64,000 nt of DNA from Gammaproteobacteria bacterium (GTDB lineage: Bacteria > Pseudomonadota > Gammaproteobacteria > Pseudomonadales > Azotimanducaceae): assembly GCA_009846005.1 (NCBI GenBank), contig VXYL01000007.1, forward strand, positions 1-64,000, written 5' to 3'. How positions within the stretch are numbered: the first letter of the stretch is position 1; the number at the start of each line of letters is the position of its first letter. The translations under genes and the position numbers were made by a program. Shown in pieces: positions 44,226 to 54,137 of this stretch. Below the pieces are notes generated by a model, which ran no database searches, was not told where the DNA came from, and saw only the letters and a program-made list of their open reading frames with translations.

Positions 44226-45215
44226 ATGCGCTATAGGCCTTTGGGAACATCGGGAATCGACGCCTCCGTCATCGGACTCGGTACGGCGGCAATCAGGGCA
44301 GGCGCCGCCGCCGACGATGAGTTCGTCAAGGCCATACGCGCAGCCATCGACCATGGTGTCACGCTCATCGACACCGCGCCCTCCTACGGTTGGGGCCACA
44401 GCGAGGCGGTGGTCGGCAGGGCCATCGAAGGCCGGCGCGATCAGGTGGTCCTAGCCACCAAGTGTGGCGTGTGGTGGGAGGACGAGCGAGGCTCGTACAA
44501 CGGTGTCAAAGACGGCAAGGTAAACCATGTCAGCCTACGTCCCGACACGATCACGATTGAGGTCGAAAACAGCCTCAGGCGGCTCGGCGTGGACACCATC
44601 GATCTTCTGCAATGCCACAAACCCGCCATCCCACCCGAGGAGACGCCCATTCCCGAGACCATGGGCTGCCTCATGGATCTGAAGGACCAGGGGAAGATCC
44701 GCGCCATCGGCGTGTCCAACGTCTCGCTCGAGCAACTCGACGCGTACCGCAAGGCCGGCGATCTCGCCAGCGATCAGTTTCGCTACAGCATGATCTCTCG
44801 TGATCGCGAAGCAGACATCCTGCCCTACTGCGCGGCGCACGACATCGCGACGCTAACCTACTTGTCACTCGAGCAAGGTCTGCTCACGGGCAAGGTGGGC
44901 TTGGACCGTGTGTTCCGCGAGGACGACTTCCGCAACAATGCGGGCGAATGGCTCCCTTGGTTCAAGCTCGAGAACCGGCAACGCCTGCTCGACATGTTTG
45001 CCGGCTGGTCCGACCTGACCGAGAAGTACGACTGTACGATCGCGCAACTAACAATCGCGTGGACGGCGGCCCAACACGGCGCAACCCACGTGCTCTGCGG
45101 TATTCGAACTGTTGAGCAGGGCATCCAGAATGCGGGCGCGGGCGCCCTCGAACTGGAAGCAAGCGACGGTGAGCGCATTCGGGACGACCTGGTCGCCCTG
45201 GGCGATCCAGTCTAA
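44226..45215 (+). CDS. Aldo/keto reductase
   Basis: A 329-residue AKR. It starts MRYRPLGTSGIDASVIGLGT. Catalytic tetrad: Asp and Tyr in TLIDTAPSYGWGHSE, Lys in VVLATKCGVWW, His in IDLLQCHKP. NADPH-site blocks IRAIGVSNVSLEQL and AQLTIAWTAAQHGATHVLCGIRTVEQ follow. Two bases separate its stop from the next gene, so it is probably in an operon with the esterase. Physiological substrate unknown. Confidence 0.92.
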   Translation: MRYRPLGTSGIDASVIGLGTAAIRAGAAADDEFVKAIRAAIDHGVTLIDTAPSYGWGHSEAVVGRAIEGRRDQVVLATKCGVWWEDERGSYNGVKDGKVNHVSLRPDTITIEVENSLRRLGVDTIDLLQCHKPAIPPEETPIPETMGCLMDLKDQGKIRAIGVSNVSLEQLDAYRKAGDLASDQFRYSMISRDREADILPYCAAHDIATLTYLSLEQGLLTGKVGLDRVFREDDFRNNAGEWLPWFKLENRQRLLDMFAGWSDLTEKYDCTIAQLTIAWTAAQHGATHVLCGIRTVEQGIQNAGAGALELEASDGERIRDDLVALGDPV

Positions 45216-45217
45216 CG

Positions 45218-46267
45218 ATGGAGAGGTTAGTGAGATTCCGAGGATTTTGTTTGGGCTTCGCCTTGTCGGTGGGAGTCGTTGGCTGCAGCTCTCAATACGA
45301 CACAAGACAAGGAATTCCTCCCGCAGATCCGCAAGTGTCCCAGACGCTTCCCAAGAAGGAAAAGGAAATGGCCAAGAAGGAATACGAAAAGGTGGTCGTA
45401 AGAAGAGCCAACCGATCGCCAATCGAAGGCACCATCGTCCACTACGAGGAGTTTCCGTCCGAACTCATACGGGTTCGCCCGGTGAACGTCTGGTTGCCCG
45501 AGGGCTATGACCCGGCATCGAGCGACCGATATCCGGTGATCTACATGCACGATGGCCAGATGATGTTTGACCATGACACCTCGCCATATGCCGGAATGGA
45601 CGTGTTCTGGGATGTAGACAAGGCGATCACGAAGCTCGTCCGCAATGGCGAGATCCGCCCCCCCATTGTCGTTGCGGTCTGGATGGCAAGCTGGGCAAAA
45701 GGCGCGCGAGGCGCCGAATACATGCCCCAGAAGGTCGTGACCGACGAGGTCTGGCAGTTGCTGAGGGAGCAGGAATTGGGATTTGCCGTAGAGGAAGGAG
45801 GACAGAAGTTGTCCGCGGACAACTATCTGAAGTTCATCGTCCATGAACTCAAACCATTCATCGACGCGACCTACCGCACGGAATCGGACCGCGGCAACAC
45901 CCTTGTGATGGGATCCAGCATGGGTGGACTGATCTCCGCCTACGCGGTCGCAGAGTACCCCGGTGTCTTCGGCGGCGCGGCCTGCCTGTCGACCGACTGG
46001 AGGCACGGAGATGGTGCCGTTGTTCGATGGCTTGGGCGCAACTTGCCCTCGGCCGGAACGCACAGGATCTATTTCGATCACGGCACCGAGACCTACGATG
46101 CCCACTATGGGCCGTTTCAACAGCAAATGGACGAGGTGATGCGTCGCCGCGGCTACACACCCGGCGAGGACTGGATCACGCTTCGTTTCGAGGGTGCCGA
46201 CCACTCGCCGAGAGCCTGGCGCGAGCGGCTGCACATCCCATTGAAGTTCCTCTTGGGGACGCCGTAG
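45218..46267 (+). CDS. Lipoprotein esterase (alpha/beta hydrolase, putative-esterase family)
   Basis: A 349-residue protein. Lipobox LSVGVVGC near residue 23 indicates a lipoprotein. The alpha/beta hydrolase part has VIYMHDGQMMFD, nucleophile elbow GSSMGGLIS, acid in FDHGTETYDAHY and histidine in GADHSPRAW, similar to IroE/feruloyl-esterase-like enzymes. It could hydrolyse siderophores or sugar esters in the periplasm. It follows the aldo/keto reductase with a two-base gap. Confidence 0.85.
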   Translation: MERLVRFRGFCLGFALSVGVVGCSSQYDTRQGIPPADPQVSQTLPKKEKEMAKKEYEKVVVRRANRSPIEGTIVHYEEFPSELIRVRPVNVWLPEGYDPASSDRYPVIYMHDGQMMFDHDTSPYAGMDVFWDVDKAITKLVRNGEIRPPIVVAVWMASWAKGARGAEYMPQKVVTDEVWQLLREQELGFAVEEGGQKLSADNYLKFIVHELKPFIDATYRTESDRGNTLVMGSSMGGLISAYAVAEYPGVFGGAACLSTDWRHGDGAVVRWLGRNLPSAGTHRIYFDHGTETYDAHYGPFQQQMDEVMRRRGYTPGEDWITLRFEGADHSPRAWRERLHIPLKFLLGTP

Positions 46268-46420
46268 GAGATCGTACGGCGACGCTCCTCGCCCAAGGGA
46301 CGCGCCGTCACCCGTGGCGGAGACGACGAGTGATCCGGCGCGTGCGCCGAGTTTTGCGTGCCCCGCTTCATTTGGGTCACAATCGGCGTTCAGGCCTTAA
46401 GGTGCGGCGCGGCATAACCG

Positions 46421-49400
46421 ATGAGTAAACCCGACGCCGCGCACCTACCGGCATCCGGAATGTGGACCGCGTTTGAATACATGGCGGGCAACCGCATCGC
46501 CGTCATGTTGGCCACCGTTGCACTGCTGGCACTCGGGATCGTCGGGCTCCTGCACGTTAGCGTGGAGCGGTATCCCGCCATCGACCTACGCACCGTTTCG
46601 ATTGGCGTTCCCTATGACGGCGCCACCCCGCGCGAGGTCGAAGAGGACATCAATCGCCGCATCGAGGAAAGCCTGACCGAAATCGACAGTGTGGACCGCA
46701 TCACTTCGAATGCCTTTGAAGGTAGGGGTGAAGTTCTCGTCGAGTTCGATCAGTGGGTGGACATGGTCGAGAAACTCGAACTCGTGCGTACCGCCATCGA
46801 CGGGATCGAGGCTTTTCCGCCCGAAAACGCCGATGAACCCGAGATCGTTTTGCACGAAGTCCTGCGTAGCGTGGTGTCGCTGGTGATCACCTCTTCGACC
46901 GCTGGCGAGGACGAGCTCAGGAGCGGCGCCGAGGCATTGCGCGAGAGACTGCTGTTGCTGCCCAATGTCAGCGTTGTCGACCTGTTGGGTGCCCGGAACC
47001 GGGAGATACAGATCGACCTCGACGAAACACAGCTGCGCCGGCACCAGTTGACCATCGAAGAGGTGGTCGGGCGAATTCGAGGGTCTTCGATCAACCTGAC
47101 CGGCGGGCCCATTGCCACGGAGTCTGGAACGGTTGTCCTCAGCACATTGGAGAAACGCCTCTACGGTGATCAATTCAACGAATTGGTCGTTTTGGCGCGT
47201 CCGGACGGCTCCATTGTCCGGCTGCAGGATATCGCCGTCGTGCGCGACAGTTTCGTGGACGATCCACTGATCAACACCGTCAACAACTCCCCCGCGGTGT
47301 TCATCGAAGTCAGCGCGCCCACGACCGCCAACCCCCAGGATGTAGTCGAGCAGGTTCACGAATTCCTGTCGACCTACAAACCGCCGCCGGGGCTCGAAAT
47401 CGACTTGTGGGTGGACCGGATCTACTCTGTTCAGAAACCCTTGGTGTCCGTGGCGAACAGCGGGTTGGTCGGCGTGGCCCTGGTGTTTGGGCTACTGATT
47501 CTGTTGTTCGACCTGCGTGTCGGGGTGTGGATCGCAGTCGGCATTCCAACCGCCATCGTCGGCTCATTCATCGTGCTCTACGCGCTGGACGTCACCATGA
47601 GCATCATGGCGGTGATCGGTTTCGTCATCGCGACCGGGATCGTGGTCGACGATGCGATCATCGTGGGGGAGAACATAGCGCGTCACCGGGAAAGCGGCCT
47701 GCCGGCTCTCGAAGCCTCCAAGAGGGGCGCCCGAGAGGTCGTGGCGCCTGTGACGGTCGGCGTTCTGACCACGATGGCGGCATTCGCGGCGCTGCTCCCG
47801 CTCGACGGCGTCCTCGGTCAGATATTCGCCAGCATGGCCGGCATCGTCATCGTCGTACTGCTGTTCTCTTTGCTCGATGCGTTCTTTCTCCTGCCGTCCC
47901 ATCTTTCCGGCGGCGGCTTGGTCAGCCGTTGGCCGCTCGGCCTGATGCAGAGCAGAGCCAAGAGGAGCTTTCAACGCATCATCGACCAACGCATCGTGCC
48001 GTTGATCGGACTTTCGGTGCGGAGGCCGCTCGTAGCCATCGTGGTTGTCACCGGTCTGGTGGCGGTGGCCTACGGCCTGTTCACCAGCGGTGTCCTGAGC
48101 TTCAACGCCACCGGCAACCGGCTGGACGAACAGCAGTTGCAGCTCGACCTGACTCTGGCGGCGGGTTCGACGTTCGCGGACAGCGTGAGGGCGTCCGAGC
48201 AGATCGTGGCGGCGGCGCATGCAGCCAACCTGAGAACGGGGGGTACGGCGTTGCGTGCGGTCAACACCATGGTCGGGCGGCACCGGACGGTCGAGACCAC
48301 GATGGGCGCCGAACCGGAAGTCCCCGCGCCGAATCATGCCAGCGTGCAGCTCAGGTTGAACACGCCGCCTCAACGGGAGGTATCCGTCGCCGAGTTGAAA
48401 CAGGCCTGGATCGATGCCATCGGCGAAGTTCGGGGGGCCGAAAAGCTCAGCTTTCCGACGACTACCCAGTACGCGTCCGCCGGCGTGGGCCTCGTTCTTC
48501 TGCATGCCGACGACGCCGCCGTAACGGCGGCGGCCGCCCGGTTGAAGGATCTCATGATGTCGCACCCGGCGATCTACGAAGTCGACGACACGCTCGAGCT
48601 GGGCAGCCGCCGCTACGAGATCCATCTCACCCCCGCAGGACGAGCGTCCGGCTTGACGCCGGCCTATGTTGCCGCGCAATTGCGTCACCGGTTCTTCGGG
48701 GCCGAAGTGCAACGCGTCGTGCGGAATCAGGAGGAACTGCAGGTGATGACCCGCTATCCGTTGGCGAAGCGCGCGAGCCTCCGCGACCTGCAGGACGAGT
48801 TCCTCGACTTGCCGAACGGCAGGGTGACCGCGCTGTCGAGCGTCGTCGAAATCGAGGAATCTCACGACTACGCACAACGCCAGCGCATCAACGGCTTGCC
48901 GGCTGCGACCCTGACCGCCTACTACAACGTGGAGCAGACCAGTTCCGGTGAACTCGGCGGCCTGGTTCGGGGCGAGTGGCTCCCCGCGCTTGTCCGCGAG
49001 TATCCGGGGCTAGGCTATCTCCCGCACGGTACTTCGCGGGATACCGCAAAGGCCCTCGGGATACTGTCCATCACGTTTCCCGTAGCGCTCTTGGTGATGT
49101 TCGTGATCGTGACGATTCAGTTGCGTAGTGTTCTGCAGACCTTTTTTGTGCTGGCATCGGTTCCCCTCGCGGTCGCCGGCGCGGTGTACCTGCACGTCAT
49201 TCTGGGTTATGACTTCGGTCTCGTTTCGCTTTGGGGAGTGGTGGCAGCGACCGGCGTGGTCGTAAACGATGCGCTGGTGCTGCTCGACATGTACAACCGC
49301 ATCTGCCGAGCCAATCCCGACGCGAGCGGGGGCAGCGCCGTCCTGCAGGCGGCGCGGCTGCGCGCAAGGCCGATTCTCCTCACAACGATCACGACCGTCG

Positions 49401-49597
49401 TCGGTCTGCTGCCGCTGCTCTACAACCGTGCCGAGTCCGTGGAACCCTTCCTGTCCCTGGTCGTTAGCCTGATCGGCGGCCTTGCATTCGCCGGCGTCGG
49501 ACTGCTGGTGGTATTGCCGGCGATCGTCGTGCTGGCCGAACGGCTGAAGTCGCGGCTTGCGCCGGCCGTCGACTACCTATGGGTGGGTGGCCGGTGA
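46421..49597 (+). CDS. RND-family efflux permease
   Basis: A 1058-residue AcrB-like permease with the usual 12 transmembrane helices. TM1 NRIAVMLATVALLALGIVGLL; porter start YDGATPREVEEDINRRIEESL; TM4 with the proton-relay pair in IVVDDAIIVGENI; second-half TM10-12 as VVATGVVVNDALVLLDMYN and TTVVGLLPLLYN. No adaptor gene lies next to it on its strand. The only adaptor nearby belongs to the convergent RND operon, so the two permeases may share it or form a two-permease system. Gap 46268-46420 shows nothing recognisable. Confidence 0.93.
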   Translation: MSKPDAAHLPASGMWTAFEYMAGNRIAVMLATVALLALGIVGLLHVSVERYPAIDLRTVSIGVPYDGATPREVEEDINRRIEESLTEIDSVDRITSNAFEGRGEVLVEFDQWVDMVEKLELVRTAIDGIEAFPPENADEPEIVLHEVLRSVVSLVITSSTAGEDELRSGAEALRERLLLLPNVSVVDLLGARNREIQIDLDETQLRRHQLTIEEVVGRIRGSSINLTGGPIATESGTVVLSTLEKRLYGDQFNELVVLARPDGSIVRLQDIAVVRDSFVDDPLINTVNNSPAVFIEVSAPTTANPQDVVEQVHEFLSTYKPPPGLEIDLWVDRIYSVQKPLVSVANSGLVGVALVFGLLILLFDLRVGVWIAVGIPTAIVGSFIVLYALDVTMSIMAVIGFVIATGIVVDDAIIVGENIARHRESGLPALEASKRGAREVVAPVTVGVLTTMAAFAALLPLDGVLGQIFASMAGIVIVVLLFSLLDAFFLLPSHLSGGGLVSRWPLGLMQSRAKRSFQRIIDQRIVPLIGLSVRRPLVAIVVVTGLVAVAYGLFTSGVLSFNATGNRLDEQQLQLDLTLAAGSTFADSVRASEQIVAAAHAANLRTGGTALRAVNTMVGRHRTVETTMGAEPEVPAPNHASVQLRLNTPPQREVSVAELKQAWIDAIGEVRGAEKLSFPTTTQYASAGVGLVLLHADDAAVTAAAARLKDLMMSHPAIYEVDDTLELGSRRYEIHLTPAGRASGLTPAYVAAQLRHRFFGAEVQRVVRNQEELQVMTRYPLAKRASLRDLQDEFLDLPNGRVTALSSVVEIEESHDYAQRQRINGLPAATLTAYYNVEQTSSGELGGLVRGEWLPALVREYPGLGYLPHGTSRDTAKALGILSITFPVALLVMFVIVTIQLRSVLQTFFVLASVPLAVAGAVYLHVILGYDFGLVSLWGVVAATGVVVNDALVLLDMYNRICRANPDASGGSAVLQAARLRARPILLTTITTVVGLLPLLYNRAESVEPFLSLVVSLIGGLAFAGVGLLVVLPAIVVLAERLKSRLAPAVDYLWVGGR

Positions 49598-49645
49598 GCT
49601 GTGACCCGGAGTCGGTAGCAGGAGCGCCGGTCGCACACGCTCGGA

Positions 49646-52600
49646 TCACCGGCGCTGGCGTCTGGCCCGCCCCTTGGCCAGCTCGACGATCATGATGACC
49701 GATGGCAAAAAGAACACGAGCCCGATGCCCGCGAATACCAGGCCGAAGGCGATGCTCACCACCAGCGGAATCAGGAACCGGATGGCCTCGTCGCCGCTGA
49801 ACAGGATCGGCAGAAGGCCGAGGACGGTGGTCACGCTGGTAAGCAAGATCGCCCGCGCGCGTTGCCGAGTGGCTGCGGAAATGGCCGCGATCTCGGGTAT
49901 GTCCGATACTCGAACCATCTGGTTGTACCGGTACATCAGTAGAATCGTGTCGTTGACGACGACGCCGGAGACTGCGATCAGGCCGAAGGTCGATGTGATG
50001 CTGAACTCGTAGCCCAGCGCCAAGTGACCCACGACCGCGCCCACGAACGCCATGGGAATGCCTGCCAAGGCCAAGAGCGGCTGCACGAAACTGCGCAGGA
50101 AAGAGGCGATCAGGCAATACACGACGAGCAGCACAACGGGTACCGACAGCGTCAGGATGGCGGCGATACGCGCCATGTCCCGATTCACCCCGTGCTTGCG
50201 GATCTGGATCTCCGGATAGCGGCTCTCCAGATCCGGAAGGATTCGCTCCTCGACGCTATCGGCAAGAACGCCTGCGAAGAGGCGGGCCGTGTCGTAGTCG
50301 GCGGTGACCACCGCAGCGCTGCGGCCGTCTATGCGTAGGCGGTTCGAGATACTGCGGGTCTCGGCAATCTCGGCCACCGTGTATAGCGGAACCTGCTGCC
50401 GGCTGGCAGGCAGGTTGATGCGCTCGTTCAGCAACTCCGTGTAGCTGGTGCGCCGGTTCTCGGGGTACCTGACCATTACCAGCACCTCTTCCCGGCCCCG
50501 CTGGATGCGCTGCGCCTCGGCGCCGTAGAAGCCGTTGCGCAGCTGCGTGGCGACCGATGCTGCAGTCAGGCCGGCGGCGTGACCGGCGGCGTTCAGGCGC
50601 ACGTCGAAACGCCGCTTGCCCCGCTCGATCGAGTCGTTGACACGGGCGATACCGTCTAGGTGGCCGAGTGCCTCGCGCAGTTCCCCGGCGGCATCGGCGA
50701 CAACTTGAGGATCAGGATGAATGAGCGCGTAGGACAGGCTATTCGATGTCTGCGTCTGGCGGGACGGAAAGCTCAACGACTCGACGCCGGGCGTATCGGC
50801 CAAGCTCCGTCGCCACCGGTACTGCAGTTCTTCGATGGTCACGCCACGCATATCGGGCGGATTAAGCCGTAGCTGCACCGAGGCCAGATTCCCACGATAG
50901 GGGTGCGCATCCGCCCCGCGATAGGACTCCAGCGGGAAGTGATGGCCGATTGCCACAGCCGTCGCATCGATCGCCCGGTCGCCGAGTTCTGCGTTCAAGC
51001 GCTCCGCGGCCGCTACCACGTGGTCTGCGGCGGCCTGCAGGTCGTCGAGCTGCGCGTCCTGCGGGAGAACCAGGTCGACCTGAACGTTTTTTTCGTCCAC
51101 CACCCGCAAGCTCGGGTCGAAACGGACGACGCCGAATACCAGTAGGCAGGCGGCGACGAGCACGCTGCCCGCGACGATGACCGGCGGCCATTGCAGGCGC
51201 CTGACCGACCAGGAGATCAGGGGCACGATCCTGGTTTCGATCATTTCCTGGACGGCGGCGTGGCACCGCTGCTGTACCGCGGACAGGGGCCAGGCGCTCC
51301 AGGAACCCCCTTTCGCCAGATGGCCGGGCAGAACCATGGCCGCTTCGAACAGGGACAACAGCAGTACGACGGCGACCACTATCGGTATAACGGCGAACAT
51401 CTGGCCGATCACGCCGTCGAGCGGCAGCAGCGCGGCAAACGCCGCCATGGTCGTCAAGGCACCGACCGCGATGGGGGCGATGACTTCCCGAGTGCCGGCG
51501 ATGGCCGTTTCGGGGCCCGGTTCGACGCGGACCCTGTGTGTGGCTATGTTCTCGCCGACCACGATCGAGTCGTCCACGACGATGCCGATCAGAATGAAGA
51601 ATGCGAACAGCGTAATGACGTTCAGTGTGAGGCCCAGGAAAGGAAAGACGATCAGGGAGGCCACGAACACCACCGGAACGCCGAGCGCCACCCAGATGGC
51701 AATGCGCAGGTCGAAGAGAAACATGAGAGCGGCGAACACGAGGATCAGGCCGAATATCCCGTTCTTGATGATCAGGTACATGCGGTCCTCGACGGCCCAG
51801 GTCTCGTCTTCCCAGACCACGACCGCGACGGTTTCGGGAGCCTCAAAGCCTGCCAGGTACTCGCGCACCTGGACGCTCGCTTCCTGGGGGGACGTGTCCG
51901 AGGAGACCTTGACCTGCAGAAAAACGGTGGGAACGCCGTTGACGGTGGTAACGGCGTCGTGCTCCAACAGGCTGTCCTTGAGTTGGGCGATGTCGCCTAA
52001 ACGGACCAGCGATCCGTCAGGGCGCGCAATGACAACCACATCGGCGAACTGCTCGGCGTAGTCGCGCTTGGCCAAGGTGCTCATGATGATGTCCCCGGAC
52101 CCGGTGCGCAGTTCGCCGCCGGTGACATTCACCGAGGTGCGCCGGATGACGCTCACCACGTCTTCCAGGGTGATGCCGTATTGGCGCAGCGTCTCCTCGC
52201 TGAGTTCCACCTGGATCTCCTGATCCTTCGTTCCGAACAGCTCGATGATCGATATGTTTGGCAGTAGGAGCAGACGGTCGCGCAGCGACTCCGCAGCGCC
52301 GCGCAGTGCGTAGGAATCAAGCGCGCCGGAACTCACCGCCACGGTCATCACGTTACGGCTGACCTCCACCTTGGTGACTTCCGGTTCATCGGCGTTGTCG
52401 GGCGGAAAGTCCTCGATGCGATCGATGGCCGTGCGCACGAAATTCAGCGTGTCAATGTCGTCGGCGAAGGGCTCCATCTCCACGTCGACGACGGCCAGTT
52501 CCTCCCTGGAACTGGATATCGTGCGGGCAACGCCAATGGTGCCCACTAGGCTCTCCTCGATGCGCTTGACGACGTCTTCCTCGACCTCTGCGGGAGTCGC

Positions 52601-52800
52601 GGCCGGGGCACTTCGACCCGGATGATGCGCGGGTCGTATTCGGGAAATGTCTCGAGCGTAATCAGGTCGGAGGCGATCAGTCCGCCCACGAAGAGCAGGA
52701 ACAGGAGCACGTTGGCGGCAACGGGATTCCGGGCGAAGTAGGGGATGACGCCGCGTTGGGTGCCCGCATCCGGTACCTCGATGGGTGCAGTTTCGGCCAT
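49646..52800 (-). pseudogene. Second RND-family efflux permease, frameshifted near the N-terminus
   Basis: N-terminal frame: MAETAPIEVPDAGTQRGVIPYF, TM1 VAANVLLFLLFVGGLIASDL, then FPEYDPRIIRVEV to residue ~65. The natural continuation ATPAEVEEDVVKRIEESLVGTIG is in another frame, which stays open to 49646 (966 codons from GTG 52546). Comparison with the sister permease suggests four bases are missing at GTGCC|CCGGCC (52603-52608). The remainder is complete, with IVVDDSIVVGENI and SGVVVNDTILLMY. Either a real inactivating deletion or an assembly error. Forms an operon with the adaptor upstream. Confidence 0.8.
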
Positions 52801-52842
52801 GGCGGATTCCCTGCCGGCGCGGTATGGCGGCTACGCGGGTGC

Positions 52843-54024
52843 TTACTGCGCCGTGCCGGCGGCCACGGCGTTCACGCCCAGGCCTTCGCGCGCTCCCGGG
52901 ACGCGGCCCACCACGATGCCGTCCCGGGAATCGAATGCCCGGACCAGCCAGCCGTCGTCGCTGTAGCCCACCGAAACCGGCGTATGGGCGGTGAGCCTGC
53001 CGTCATCGACCAGCCAAACGCTGCCGCTGATCTGCAGCGCCGATTCGGGCAGCACGAACAGGCCGTCCTGCATTGGCCCTTCCACTGTCACGTCCGCGAA
53101 TGTGCCGGGCGGCGGCAGCATCGGTGCGGTTTCCTGGTCGAGCACCTCGAGGTACAGGCTCGCCAGCCGCGTTTCGATATCGACTTCCTTGGAGACCCGT
53201 TCGACCACCGTCTCGTAGGTCCGGCCGTCGGCGACGGCGACGGCCCTGCGGCCGATGACCGGTTGCAGCGAATCCAGGTCGTAGGCGGAGATCCGGGCGC
53301 GCACCCGCAACTGGTGCTTCGCATAGACCTCGCCGACACGGGTGACCCACCGCTCGACCACCTGCCCCGGGGACAGCTTGGTAGTCCGCACGTAGCCGTC
53401 GAAGGGCATCCGGATCCGCGTCTCAGCCAGCGTGATCTCTGCCAGTGCGATCTTGTTGCGGGCGACCTCCACCAGTGCTTCGGCCTTCTCGACGGTTCCC
53501 TCCGTACCGAGGAACCCCTCCGTGCCGAGGAAGGACTGCACGTCGCGGGTCGGGTACTTCTCCATGAACTCCGCCGCCCGCGCTGCCTCGTCCTGTTTCT
53601 GTCTGAGGTTCTCCTGGGCGGCAACCAGGGCGAGCCGTGCGTTGGCCAAAAATAGCTCGAATTCACGCGCATCGACCCTGGCGAGCGTCTCGTCGGCCCG
53701 GAATTCCGTACCGCTGCGGTAGTTTTTCGACACCCAGACCACTTCGCCGGAAACCTCCGGCACCACCGTCACATTGCCGAGCGTGGTTACCGTGCCGGTG
53801 AGCACCACCTTGTGCGAAGCCCGGGTGGCAACCGGCGCGATGACTGCCGCGGTAGGCACGACGCGGGCCTCGGCGAGTTCAGGGTCGATTTCAAGGAATT
53901 CGCGGCTAGGTGCGCGAGCGAATAAGATCGCTGCCGCGATCGCCGCGACGATGATCGCCAACTGCAGGATCCCGCGCCATCGCGGCTGCTGTCCCCCATC
54001 ACCAGACAGATCCGACTCCGACAT
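52843..54024 (-). CDS. RND efflux periplasmic adaptor (HlyD/MFP family)
   Basis: A 393-residue membrane-fusion protein. One N-terminal membrane anchor (ILQLAIIVAAIAAAILFA), lipoyl half TVVPEVSGEVVWV with second half IRMPFDGYVRTTKLSPGQVV, a short coiled-coil hairpin between, and beta-barrel/MP domains ending in VLPESALQISGSVWLVDDG. It contains a duplicated FLGTEG in the hairpin. Its stop is 42 bases before the frameshifted permease. No outer-membrane TolC-like gene is in the window. Confidence 0.9.
   Translation of the reverse strand: MSESDLSGDGGQQPRWRGILQLAIIVAAIAAAILFARAPSREFLEIDPELAEARVVPTAAVIAPVATRASHKVVLTGTVTTLGNVTVVPEVSGEVVWVSKNYRSGTEFRADETLARVDAREFELFLANARLALVAAQENLRQKQDEAARAAEFMEKYPTRDVQSFLGTEGFLGTEGTVEKAEALVEVARNKIALAEITLAETRIRMPFDGYVRTTKLSPGQVVERWVTRVGEVYAKHQLRVRARISAYDLDSLQPVIGRRAVAVADGRTYETVVERVSKEVDIETRLASLYLEVLDQETAPMLPPPGTFADVTVEGPMQDGLFVLPESALQISGSVWLVDDGRLTAHTPVSVGYSDDGWLVRAFDSRDGIVVGRVPGAREGLGVNAVAAGTAQ
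53498..53533 (-). repeat. 18-bp tandem duplication in the adaptor gene
   Basis: Two 18-base units (53498-53515 and 53516-53533) differing at two positions, producing FLGTEG twice in a row in the adaptor's helical hairpin. Confidence 0.8.
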
Positions 54025-54100
54025 CTGCGAATAGCTCCTTTAAGGACACGCAAGCTCGGCATGGCCAACTGCTACCCTCCGGTCAGGCCGTCATCAATCA

Positions 54101-54128
54101 AGTATAGACAAGGGTGTGTTCTGGGCAA
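54101..54128 (-). promoter_or_regulatory. Possible promoter of the adaptor-RND operon
   Basis: On the minus strand, TTGCCC (complement of 54123-54128) and TATACT (complement of 54101-54106) are 16 bases apart, about 77 bases before the adaptor ATG. Confidence 0.35.
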
Positions 54129-54137
54129 TGGCCGGAT

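Noticed and set aside
42231-44399. Extended start of the DUF3604 gene at 44399
   Set aside because: It would overlap the divergent aldo/keto reductase gene and place the signal peptide internally; GTG at 44156 fits signal peptide and ribosome binding site.
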